Shown here piece by piece: positions 27,301 to 34,367 of a stretch of 64,000 nt of DNA. A program made the translations under genes and the position numbers. Position 1 is the first letter of the stretch; the number at the start of each line of letters is the position of its first letter. This DNA comes from an uncultured Candidatus Binatia bacterium (lineage in GTDB: Bacteria; Desulfobacterota; Binatia; Bin18): contig OY282457.1 of the NCBI GenBank assembly GCA_958296235.1, positions 1 to 64,000 on the forward strand, written 5' to 3'. The notes under the pieces are model-generated. The model was not told the DNA's origin and made no database searches. It saw only the letters and a list, made by a program, of their open reading frames with translations.

Positions 27301-27472
27301 TGCCGTCGTCGTGCCCCTGGCGCTTGAGCCAGTCGGTCAGCAAATCCGATTCGATGTTGCAGTTGTCGGGACGATCCTGCCAGTCGCCGAGGTAGGTGTA
27401 GCCCAGGGAATCACGGAAGAACGCGAGCACGCGCTGCTGAGTGAGGATTTCTCGCTGGCCGACGGGGTTCAT
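24323..27472 (-). CDS. hsdR: Type I restriction endonuclease subunit R
   Basis: Motor and nuclease subunit, 1049 residues, normal for HsdR. The nuclease site reads RPDLVLYVNGIALGVLELKR (about 136-155, D and ExK). The SF2 helicase motor has Walker A HTQGSGKSLTMVW (about 280), DEAD-like VFVDECHRTQSGK (about 392), TGTPLL, and a C-terminal motif VI-like ICRVNRLDGEDKEY. ATG 27472 begins MNPVGQRE; the same start region is copied elsewhere in this locus. All domains look intact. Confidence 0.93.
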   Translation of the reverse strand: MNPVGQREILTQQRVLAFFRDSLGYTYLGDWQDRPDNCNIESDLLTDWLKRQGHDDGIITKVLRELHQAAALGGSKTLYDANRAVYGLLRYGVKVQPDIGEQHVTVWLIDWANPGNNDFGIAEEVTVVAQNTKRPDLVLYVNGIALGVLELKRSTVSVTEGIRQNLDNQKPEFIQPFFTTVQLLMAGNDTEGLRYGMSETPEKYWLRWKETDAHPVAGDNPLHRELSQLCGRERLLEIVHDFIAFDAGVKKTCRHNQYFGVRKAQAFVQRREGGIIWHTQGSGKSLTMVWLAKWIREHVTDARVLLITDRTELDEQIERVFKGVGENIYRTKSGTDLVQVLNAGDEWLVGSLIHKFGTSEGMSEQDIDTYVEDIRQSLPTDFRAKGAIFVFVDECHRTQSGKLHQAMKALLPEATLIGFTGTPLLKADKQRSIEIFGPYIDTYKYDEAARDGVVLDLRYEARDIDQHITSQARIDRWFESKTQGLTDVAKAQLKQRWGTMQKVLSAQDRLATIVADMQFDMETRDRLKSGHGNALLVSDSIYSACRFFELFQQTDLAGKCAIVTSYKPAPADIKGEESGEGLTEKLRQYGIYRKMLAEYFNESEDTAMHKVEQFEQEVKKRFVNEPGQMKLLIVVDKLLTGFDAPPATYLYIDKQMQDHGLFQAICRVNRLDGEDKEYGYIIDYKDLFRSLEQSIKDYTGEAFDGYDKADVEGLLKDRLLQGRERLEETREAVKALCDPVEPPRDTAAYLRFFCAAESGNGRQLKDNEQKRVALYKLTAAFLRAYANLANEIGAAGCSAVEAQEIKAEVDHYEKVRQEVKLASGDYIDMKMYEPAMRHLLDTYIRAEDSEQLSTFDDLTLVQLIVERGEAAVDALPKGLRENDSAMAETIENNVRRLIIDERAVNPKYYEKMSELLDALILQRKQEALDYQAYLAKIVELTKQVSRQESRQYPLTINSGALRALYDNLKDIPGLERPVSQYVVAERTANVAEAAAIALDAAIRKVKKADWKGHKFKEKEVRNAIVSILGDNKDLVDTIFEIAQAQPDYS

Positions 27473-27665
27473 GAGGCTGGTCCCAAAGTCGGAATAATCT
27501 GACGCCCGTTCTTTCGGTAGAGCGAAAAATTGGTGTCCAGAGTGAAAACAACCCCTTGCGCCCGCCGTTCAGCCATCCGCACAATATACCCGGCTGCGAG
27601 GGACAGGGGAACATCTCGGTATTTCTTCAGCCGCCGCAAGATGGCATCAATTTCTTCGATTAAAC
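27456..27665. repeat. Long direct repeat, copy 1
   Basis: About 210 bases that repeat at 28053-28262 (offset 597) with roughly 14 differences by eye. It covers the first codons of hsdR and the 3' third of the PIN toxin gene. Confidence 0.85.
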
Positions 27666-27733
27666 GCTATATCTTTGGGGGAGTGCTCAGGGGGCATGGT
27701 CATTGCCTTCCCGAGCGCTGACCAGCCGTAATC
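27473..27733 (-). pseudogene. Fused remnants of hsdS 3' end and PIN toxin 3' end
   Basis: On the minus strand, 27728-27667 matches the end of hsdS (28879-28818, one mismatch in 62 bases) and runs straight into 27665-27473, which matches the last third of the PIN gene. The antitoxin, the operator palindrome and the first two thirds of the PIN gene are missing. This is a deleted duplicate of the segment hsdS end - antitoxin - PIN that lies upstream. Confidence 0.8.
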
Positions 27734-27739
27734 CGCCGC

Positions 27740-28039
27740 TTAATCCGCCGCTGGTCGTGGCTCGTAGCGCTTGACCTCGATTTCATCCTCACGCGCTTGC
27801 GCCTGCGCAACATCGTAGGCAGCCTGCAAGCGTATCCATGTCTCCGTTGTAGAGCCAAAAGCTTTCGCCAGCCGGACCGCCATATCAGCAGACATACGGG
27901 CGCGGCAATTCACCAAGTTCGAGAGGGCTTGACGGCTGATGCCAAGCACCTTTGCGCCTTCGGTGACATTCAATCCGAGCGGTTCCAGACAGGATACCCG
28001 TACAACCTTGCCGGGGTGTGGTGGACTCTTCATCGACAC
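27740..28039 (-). CDS. HigA-family addiction module antitoxin (XRE regulator)
   Basis: About 99 residues. PPHPGKVVRVSCLEPLGLNVTEGAK leads into the HTH core VLGISRQALSNLVNCRARM and SADMAVRLAKAFGSTTETW, the HigA/VapI signature. GTG 28039 has AGGAGGG five bases upstream; ATG 28033 is also possible. A still longer reading starts MNTVGQ, which is a copy of the hsdR start and not part of the protein family. No higB toxin lies next to it, so it may be an orphan. Confidence 0.82.
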   Translation of the reverse strand: MSMKSPPHPGKVVRVSCLEPLGLNVTEGAKVLGISRQALSNLVNCRARMSADMAVRLAKAFGSTTETWIRLQAAYDVAQAQAREDEIEVKRYEPRPAAD

Positions 28040-28052
28040 GGCGGCCCTCCTT

Positions 28053-28262
28053 TGGCCGACGGTGTTCATGAGGCCGGCCCCAAAGTCGGAATAATCTGAC
28101 GCCCGTTCTTTCGGTAGATCGAAAAATCGTTGTCCAGAGTGAAAACAACCCCTTGCGCCCGCCGTTCAGCCATCCGCACAATGCAACCGTCCGCGAGGGA
28201 CATGGGAACATCTCGGTATTTCTTCAGCAGCCGCAAGATGGCATCAGTTTCTTCGATTAAAT
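28053..28262. repeat. Long direct repeat, copy 2
   Basis: Partner of 27456-27665. It covers the 3' third of the intact PIN gene and a stretch just beyond its stop that resembles the hsdR start. Confidence 0.85.
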
Positions 28263-28485
28263 GAAACGACACATCCAGGACACCGCGCTGGACGAGGTCA
28301 AGCACGGCCGCCTGTCCTCCGGGAAATCGTCGGACCAGAAAGCAGGCTTCGGCTAAGACCGCTTCGCAGGTGAACAGTGGCGGCGCAATTTGCGCCCACT
28401 GCTCCCTCGCCCAGCGATGATGCCGGTCGCCTCGATTCAGCAGGGCGACCAGTGGACCGGTATCGAGAATGACGAGGTTTTTCAC
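28066..28485 (-). CDS. PIN-domain toxin, VapC-like ribonuclease
   Basis: A 139-residue PIN protein. Acidic residues expected for metal binding are in VILDTGPLVALLNRGD (Asp 8), CEAVLAEACFLVRR (Glu), SLADGCIVRMAE (Asp) and VFTLDNDFSIYR (Asp). It likely cleaves RNA and is neutralised by the RHH protein encoded just upstream, with which it overlaps by four bases. Its 3' end is duplicated at 27473-27665. Confidence 0.86.
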   Translation of the reverse strand: MKNLVILDTGPLVALLNRGDRHHRWAREQWAQIAPPLFTCEAVLAEACFLVRRFPGGQAAVLDLVQRGVLDVSFHLIEETDAILRLLKKYRDVPMSLADGCIVRMAERRAQGVVFTLDNDFSIYRKNGRQIIPTLGPAS

Positions 28486-28742
28486 CGACCGAAATTCCGC
28501 AGGTAGTCCTTGTTCACGGACAGGTCTTCGGGGCCGGACAGGATGCCTGCGAGGTCGGCCACCTGTGACAGCGCAGACTCGGGTCGTTCGGTCCCGTACG
28601 TTTGCAGGTATGCCTCATACGTTTGCAGGTATGCCTCAAGAGCGTCGAGAATCAACACAGACTTGCTCACGCCTTTTTGCTGCGCTGTATCCTTGAGCCT
28701 GATGGCCAGCGATGCGGGCACCTTCAGCGAGATCGTATTCAT
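28482..28742 (-). CDS. Ribbon-helix-helix antitoxin
   Basis: An 86-residue protein starting MNTISLKVPASLAIRLKD, the RHH DNA-binding strand and helix, then QQKGVSKSVLILDALEAYL. A seven-residue unit (EAYLQTY) is present twice in tandem because of a perfect 21-bp DNA repeat. The C-terminal part should wrap the PIN toxin. A large palindrome 33 bases upstream is the likely operator. Confidence 0.78.
   Translation of the reverse strand: MNTISLKVPASLAIRLKDTAQQKGVSKSVLILDALEAYLQTYEAYLQTYGTERPESALSQVADLAGILSGPEDLSVNKDYLRNFGR
28597..28638. repeat. Perfect 21-bp tandem duplication inside the antitoxin gene
   Basis: 28597-28617 and 28618-28638 are identical. Length is a multiple of three, so the frame is kept and seven residues are doubled. 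Confidence 0.9.
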
Positions 28743-28774
28743 TGTATCTACGGGTATTATTGCATTGAGCGGCC

Positions 28775-28819
28775 AGTAATACCAATGCTTGACCGCCCAG
28801 GTCAAGCATTGGTATTACT
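28775..28819 (-). promoter_or_regulatory. Perfect 20-bp inverted repeat, probable antitoxin operator/promoter
   Basis: Arms 28775-28794 and 28800-28819 are perfect inverted copies with a 5-base spacer. On the minus strand TTGACC at 28805-28800 lies 18 bases before TATTAC, so a promoter may sit inside the palindrome, which fits autoregulation by the RHH antitoxin. It could also act as a terminator hairpin for hsdS, but no T-run follows. Confidence 0.55.
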
Positions 28820-28837
28820 ATATCTTTGGGGGAGCGC

Positions 28838-30187
28838 TCAGGGGGCATGGTCATTGCCTTCCCGAGCGCTGACCAGCCGCACCCGTCCCGTAAGAAGCTG
28901 CTGCATCATGCCCTGCTTGATGGCACGGGTCTTGTCTCGGCGTTGTTCCAGTGCGGTGATCTCGGTGTTCATATCCAAGAGGATGGCAGCAACGGCGGTT
29001 TGTTCCTCAACCGGTGGGAGACTTATTTGTACCTGAGCCAAGTTACTCGCGCTGATGTGGACAACCGCATCGCCTTGACCCATACGAGCTTTTTGTATCG
29101 CCACCGTTCGATAGTTCATCAGATGGCCGAGATAGATTGATTCCTGTCCGACCGGTGTCAATACTACAATATCACCGCCTGCATAGGCTTGTTCTTCCCC
29201 AACATAGGCTGCACAACGCCCGATCTCCTCCGGCGTCTCGCCTGAACCCGCGAAGAGCAGGTCACCTGTCTTAATCGGTAGCGCTGTCGAGGCAACAGCC
29301 GAAGGTATTCGCGTTGCTAGGTTGAATACGTAGGCCTCGTATCGCGTGTATAGCTCCCCGTATCGGACACACGGGAGGCCAGAGTCAGAGATATCCTCCC
29401 GTGTTATCCCCCGGCCCTTTGAGAAGGCTCCTAATTGACCTAACCTCTTCATCTCCCATGCCCCACTGAATTCCGGCAGACGGGTCTTTCCAGTAAGGAG
29501 TTGCTGCATGGCGGCCTGCTTGATGGCCTGCTTCTTGACGATCAGTTTCTCCAACGCCTCAAGCAATTCATCCACGTCCGACAACGCCTCGGCGATGGCG
29601 CGTTGTTCGGAGAGCGTGGGCGGGAGAGGGAGGGGTAATCGCTTTAGGTTGTTTTGGTTTATGTTCGTATTGGCGCTTACGGAACTTGTAGCAAGTATTC
29701 TTTTTCTAAAGCCCCCCTCATGAAAGCAGTATCGCTTAAAGCCGTTGTCAAGTTCTCCGCTGTCTCGAAATCTGATTAGGAATCCTGAATACACGGTCTT
29801 CGGAAGATATTCCTCGACAACCGCCGATAATCCGACCCCAGAAGGCTTGACAGACGATCTTATGAAGATGACATCCCCTTTTTGAATATCGTAAGTTTGT
29901 TGTTCCTCACCATTAGTTTCTACAAGGCCGAATTCGTCGCTCGCCTTTATGCTGGAGACGCCAAAAACATCCATGAGGTTCACAAACGGAGATCCATGAC
30001 CAAATTCTGCACTGCTCTTGTTGATTCCGTTCTTAAGTTTGCCTAACTCACTAAGGCGGACGACTTCCCAATCCTCCGGGATCACGCCTACCTCAGTCTG
30101 CTTGTAGCCTGGGGGAATGGCGGTCGCTTCATTCGCACTAGGTGTTGTTCCCAGTCGCGTTGTGACCGTTTGCGGTGCAGAGGGCAT
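28838..30187 (-). CDS. hsdS: Type I restriction-modification specificity subunit S
   Basis: DNA-recognition subunit, 449 residues, with two target-recognition domains. Each is followed by a helical spacer: LPPTLSEQRAIAEALSDVDE with AIKQAAMQQLLTGKTRLPE after the first, and LPPVEEQTAVAAILLDMN with AIKQGMMQQLLTGRVRL after the second. N-terminal YKQTEVGVIPEDWEVVRLSE starts TRD1. ATG 30187 lies one base after the upstream stop (TGATATG). A longer reading overlaps the gene before it and is not used. Confidence 0.9.
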   Translation of the reverse strand: MPSAPQTVTTRLGTTPSANEATAIPPGYKQTEVGVIPEDWEVVRLSELGKLKNGINKSSAEFGHGSPFVNLMDVFGVSSIKASDEFGLVETNGEEQQTYDIQKGDVIFIRSSVKPSGVGLSAVVEEYLPKTVYSGFLIRFRDSGELDNGFKRYCFHEGGFRKRILATSSVSANTNINQNNLKRLPLPLPPTLSEQRAIAEALSDVDELLEALEKLIVKKQAIKQAAMQQLLTGKTRLPEFSGAWEMKRLGQLGAFSKGRGITREDISDSGLPCVRYGELYTRYEAYVFNLATRIPSAVASTALPIKTGDLLFAGSGETPEEIGRCAAYVGEEQAYAGGDIVVLTPVGQESIYLGHLMNYRTVAIQKARMGQGDAVVHISASNLAQVQISLPPVEEQTAVAAILLDMNTEITALEQRRDKTRAIKQGMMQQLLTGRVRLVSAREGNDHAP

Positions 30188-30188
30188 A

Positions 30189-31139
30189 TCAATTTTCACC
30201 CTGGCCACTGGTGTCCTTGTAGGCCAAGAGAACGTAACGACGGCGGGCTGTGCCGACTCGCCTCGAACGGACTTTGATACTGACGGGGCGATTGAGGGTG
30301 TCATTTATTGCGTCTACATCTTCGATGGCGAAAGCGATCTTACCGGAGATGACCTCTCCGGTATCCTCGTTCAGAAACTCGAACGTGCGAAGGGTAGGTA
30401 ACACTCCTCGAAAGTAGCCTGAAAATTCCTGCTCTTCTTCGTAAATGTGATCCTGACTCAAGTGCCTTTCGCTTTGACGGACTTGGCCTACGTCGGAAAA
30501 ACGAAAAACAGCGTCCTTGAATTCAAGGGTGCAGACCGCCTCTTGAGCCGCCATCTTTTTCAGGAACGCGCGTAGCAGTCCAAGCGCGCGCGGGTCAGTA
30601 TCGGATACGGCATCGGTCAACATCTCATCCGTTCCAACCGTTGCCTCAAGGATCGATATCGTTTGCTTGATAGCCGACTCGACGGGAGACACTCCGCGAA
30701 AAAAGTCAGCGTGAGGAGCTTCGGAGAAAGATTTATCATGAAGCGCTTCTTCCAGTTCAAAACCAAACGATCCCAGCGCGGTATCGGTTATCAGCAACCG
30801 GTAGTCCTCACGGTTGGGGAGTCTTCCATGACCTTTGAGCGGCGTCTTTTGGCTGACCCCAATAGCTGCGACTGCATCCGTAAATGCCTTGACGACAGCC
30901 GATCCAAAGTCAGCAAATATCCCATGAGCATCTACGACAGGCTTGCCGCGGAACGTCAGGCAAGCACGAGCGGGCTCTTGGGGAGGCGGCGTCCATGACG
31001 CGAGCATTCGTTCTATTTTTTCTTTTCGAGCTTCCAAACTCATCCGCTCGATTACGCTTTCTTCTGGAAGCTCGGCGAGGAAGCTTACCAGCGTATCCCG
31101 CTCAGCTTGGAGATGACGGTACTCATGCTGGTTCATCAT
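30189..31139 (-). CDS. Hypothetical protein, partner of nucleotidyltransferase-like gene
   Basis: A 316-residue soluble protein I do not recognise. The N-terminal 50 residues are helical and charged (YRHLQAERDTLVSFLAEL, RKEKIERMLASW), which suggests a coiled coil; the middle has HADFFRGVSPVESAIKQTI and the C-terminus FSGYFRGVLPTLRTFEFL, a small beta domain. ATG 31139 overlaps the stop of the NTase-like gene (ATGA), so the two make a bicistronic module lodged between hsdM and hsdS. Confidence 0.6.
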   Translation of the reverse strand: MMNQHEYRHLQAERDTLVSFLAELPEESVIERMSLEARKEKIERMLASWTPPPQEPARACLTFRGKPVVDAHGIFADFGSAVVKAFTDAVAAIGVSQKTPLKGHGRLPNREDYRLLITDTALGSFGFELEEALHDKSFSEAPHADFFRGVSPVESAIKQTISILEATVGTDEMLTDAVSDTDPRALGLLRAFLKKMAAQEAVCTLEFKDAVFRFSDVGQVRQSERHLSQDHIYEEEQEFSGYFRGVLPTLRTFEFLNEDTGEVISGKIAFAIEDVDAINDTLNRPVSIKVRSRRVGTARRRYVLLAYKDTSGQGEN

Positions 31140-31720
31140 CGTGCTCCTTCGTCTATTGGGAGAGCAATATTCGCACGCGCTGTTTCGTCATCGGTATTCG
31201 AGAGGTCCAATTGCAGATATCCTTTCCAGTATCCATTCCGTCTATGGGACCAGACACTATACCAATATGCAGACTGAGCGACGAGAGATTCCAGCAATCT
31301 AATGTTCAATGGTTGAAAATAAGCATCGACACAAAAGTTCTCCTTACAATATGCGTTGTTGAATATATCCGGATTGGCATCCAGTAGCGTCTGTTGGGTT
31401 TGCCCCTCTGGAAGACGAAAGAAGGTGACCAAGTCAAGGTCACGGGGCGACCGATTTTCAACCCTCTCGATGTCCTCAAGAAAACTGCCGTCTACCCACT
31501 GAAAACCGCTGTCCACACCAATTCCGTGCAGAGCGGAACGGAAGTCGAGAAATCCTGCCACAATCCTCCGACGTGGGTCCGTATTTCCAAACCGCAACAC
31601 AAAATCGGTAAGCGAAACACGGTACGGAGAGCGGTATGGCGATGTCGGATCCGCTGAATTGATCGGAGGCAGAACACCCCGAGAACTCCAGTTCGGGATG
31701 GGATCAGTATACACGCTCAT
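31136..31720 (-). CDS. Nucleotidyltransferase-like protein (DUF6932-like)
   Basis: A 194-residue protein. The segment FQWVDGSFLEDIERVE followed by RSPRDLDLVTFFRLP has the GS...DxD spacing of the pol-beta type nucleotidyltransferase fold, as in DUF6932 and MNT/AbiEii-like toxins. A Trp/Tyr-rich end follows (SAYWYSVWSHRRNGYWKGY). It is coupled to the downstream 316-residue protein. I infer a toxin or defence role from the fold and the restriction context; this is not proven. Confidence 0.62.
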   Translation of the reverse strand: MSVYTDPIPNWSSRGVLPPINSADPTSPYRSPYRVSLTDFVLRFGNTDPRRRIVAGFLDFRSALHGIGVDSGFQWVDGSFLEDIERVENRSPRDLDLVTFFRLPEGQTQQTLLDANPDIFNNAYCKENFCVDAYFQPLNIRLLESLVAQSAYWYSVWSHRRNGYWKGYLQLDLSNTDDETARANIALPIDEGAR

Positions 31721-31871
31721 ACTCGCATGACCCTCATCATTTTCAAGTGTCCCTCGGCCTTGCCATTCAGCCGTTTATCCTGATTTCTCTCGCATGGGTG
31801 ATGTCCGTGCAGGCTACCGGGCGCGCCTGTGACGGCAAAGCTGTGGCGAGCGCTATCCCGGCTCGCTCAGC

Positions 31872-32265
31872 TTAGAGCGCCAGCCCCATCTTCTTCAGGT
31901 GGCCTTCGACTTTCGCGCCGAACTCCTCCACCTCCCGCTCCAACTCCGGTAGCGGGCTGGCATAGCGTTCTTCCAACTCTTTTACGCGCCCAGCGAGCTG
32001 CTGGGTCAACCGTTGCACCTCGCTCTCAAGGGCGGCCCGGATGCTGGCGAACCACTTGTCTTCGACCACCAGCGTCTTGACTTCGGCTTTGGTAAGCGCA
32101 GCGTAGTGGTCCAACACCTTTTGGTCTAACTCTTCCTGGGCGTCCTTGACCGCCTTGCCGGCGTTGGCCTCGGCCTCAATCAGGGCAAGACAGCGCGTGA
32201 GGGGTTCCTGTTCCTCGTCGCTCTCCGGCGTGTCCTGAATAGTCTTGAGCCGGTCCTTCACACTT
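31872..32265 (-). pseudogene. Frameshifted C-terminal part of hsdM
   Basis: About 130 residues in another frame continue HsdM after residue about 678: SVKDRLKTIQDTPESDEEQE, then a long coiled coil (ALESEVQRLTQQLAGRVKEL) to the end at 31872. The frame breaks near 32262-32268; one extra base (or two lost) restores a single protein. Could be a sequencing error or true damage. Confidence 0.75.
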
Positions 32266-34302
32266 GACCTTGGTGACCTTGCCTTTGTCGTTGGTGGCTT
32301 CCGCCAGCAGGCCGTCCTCAGCGGTATGCTCCTCAACGAACTCTTCCAGTTCACGGGCGGCGGAGTCTTGCCCGGCTTGGAGTGTTTCAAGGGCGGTCTG
32401 CTCCGTGGCAAAGTAACGTGCGACAACTAAGGCCGGGGGAATCAGGTCCACCTTGTATTTCTTGCGCTTGATGGTCAGGTCTGGGGTCTCTTTGATCTTC
32501 TTCTCTTTGTCCTCAACGATACCGCGCGGTTTGGCTGCTTCGGTCCAACCGTCTGTAGCGATAAGATATACATCGTCCTGCATCGTTTCATCCCAATAGT
32601 CCATCAGCCGCTGGTACACATCATACCGGTTGAGTAACGGCAGGTTGGCGAAGCATACCAGCAGGTCTTCCGACAGGGTACGGATGACGTTCTTGGGATT
32701 GGCCCCTGTCTCAAGCCTTATGAGAGCAGGTTCGTGTGCCTCGCGCCAAGCGTTGAAGATGGCTGTGACCCGCTGCTCGTAAGATTTGAACTCGTCGTGG
32801 CCGAGGATAGTGGCTTTCACCTGTTGCGTCTCGAAGCGCGCTTCACTGTAGCCGGCTCGACCGTTGTCCACGAACAGGTCGTGGCGCAGGGATGGAAAGA
32901 CAGACCAGTAAGTGTCGAGCGTGTCAATGTCATGGTTGGGGATGCCGCCGCGTAGATGCGCGTCAAGGTCGTGCAGGTCCTCGGGTTCGCTGGAGTCAAT
33001 GTAGCGCGGGATGTTGAGGTTGTAGTCGTTGGCGGGGCTGGCGATCTCGGCCACTGGCACCATGCGGGAATAGCGTGGCAACTCGGTCTGTTTGGTGAAC
33101 ACATCGACGATTTGGTGTATGTCCTGGGCGCGCAGGCGGTTTTTGTTGCCGTCCTTGAGGAAGCCCCTGCTTGCGTCAACCATGAAGATGCCGGTGCGGG
33201 TGGAGGCGTGCTCCTTATCGATGACCAGGATGCAGGCAGGGATGCCGGTACCGTAGAACAGGTTGGCAGGCAGGCCGATGATGCCCTTAATCAGACTGCG
33301 CTGTATGAGTTTCTTACGGATATCGGCTTCCTTGTTGCCGCGAAACAGCACGCCGTGCGGCAGGATGATCGCGCCCTTGCCATTGCTCTTGAGTGACGTG
33401 ATGAGGTGGAGCAGGAAAGCGTAATCGCCATTCTTGGCCGGAGGAATGCCGTACTCGAAGCGCTTGTATGTGTCGTTGGCCGGATCAAGCCCGCTGGACC
33501 AGGCTTTGGCTGAGAAGTGGGGATTGGCGACGACGAAATCGAAAGTCTTGAGGCTGTCGGCGCTGTTTGTAAAGTACGGGGCGGCCAGGGTGTTGCCCTG
33601 CCATAATTCGGCAGTCTCGTGGCCGTGCAGGATCATGTTCATCCGCGCCAGTGCCCAGGTGGCATTGTCCATCTCCTGGCCGTAGACGCTGATGCCGTGC
33701 AGCGCCTCGTCAGCGGCCTTGAGCAGCAGCGAGCCCGAACCACAGGTGGGATCGTAGATGGTCTGGTCCGGGCGGGTGTCGGCGCTGATACCGACCACCT
33801 GGGCCATGACGCGCGAGACCTCGGCCGGGGTGTAAAACTGCCCCTTGCTCTTGCCGGACTCGGTGGCGAAGTGCCGCATCAGGTATTCGTAGGCGTCGCC
33901 CAGCAGGTCGTCGCCTTCGGCCTGGTTGGCGCGGAAGTCGAGCGCGTCAAAGATGGCGACCAGCTTGGAGAGTCGATCCTGCATCTCTTTGCCAGCGCCC
34001 AGCTTGGTCTCGTCGTTGAAATCAGCCTGGTCAATGACACCCTTGAGGTCGTTGGCCTCGGCGAGCCGGCCGATGATTTTGTTGATCTTGTCACCAATCT
34101 CCTTGTCGCCCTTGAGTTGAACCATGTCGGTAAAACTGCCCCCGGCGGGCACATCAAGGAGCGTATCGGGCTTGTCCGACACATACTTCATGAATAGCAG
34201 GGTCAGGATGTAATCCTTGTATTGTGAGGCATCCATGCCGCCGCGCAACTCGTCGCAGCTTTGCCAGAGTGAGGAGTAGAGTTGGGATTTCTTCAGGGCC
34301 AT
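32176..34302 (-). CDS. hsdM: Type I restriction-modification DNA methyltransferase subunit M, C-terminally frameshifted
   Basis: N6-adenine methyltransferase subunit. The 708-residue frame contains the HsdM_N helical domain (LWQSCDELRGGMDASQYKD), a SAM site DPTCGSGSLLLKAADE about residue 187 and motif IV FDFVVANPHFSAKAW about 260. The usual NPPF is NPHF here. The frame runs out of homology near residue 678; the true C-terminus lies in the other frame. The core is intact, so methylation may persist, but assembly with HsdS could be affected. Confidence 0.85.
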   Translation of the reverse strand: MALKKSQLYSSLWQSCDELRGGMDASQYKDYILTLLFMKYVSDKPDTLLDVPAGGSFTDMVQLKGDKEIGDKINKIIGRLAEANDLKGVIDQADFNDETKLGAGKEMQDRLSKLVAIFDALDFRANQAEGDDLLGDAYEYLMRHFATESGKSKGQFYTPAEVSRVMAQVVGISADTRPDQTIYDPTCGSGSLLLKAADEALHGISVYGQEMDNATWALARMNMILHGHETAELWQGNTLAAPYFTNSADSLKTFDFVVANPHFSAKAWSSGLDPANDTYKRFEYGIPPAKNGDYAFLLHLITSLKSNGKGAIILPHGVLFRGNKEADIRKKLIQRSLIKGIIGLPANLFYGTGIPACILVIDKEHASTRTGIFMVDASRGFLKDGNKNRLRAQDIHQIVDVFTKQTELPRYSRMVPVAEIASPANDYNLNIPRYIDSSEPEDLHDLDAHLRGGIPNHDIDTLDTYWSVFPSLRHDLFVDNGRAGYSEARFETQQVKATILGHDEFKSYEQRVTAIFNAWREAHEPALIRLETGANPKNVIRTLSEDLLVCFANLPLLNRYDVYQRLMDYWDETMQDDVYLIATDGWTEAAKPRGIVEDKEKKIKETPDLTIKRKKYKVDLIPPALVVARYFATEQTALETLQAGQDSAARELEEFVEEHTAEDGLLAEATNDKGKVTKVKCEGPAQDYSGHAGERRGTGTPHALSCPD

Positions 34303-34367
34303 GCGCCAGCGACTCTTCTTTCCGTTCGTGCGAGAACAATCTAGGGAGAGCTGCTGCGTGAAACGCG

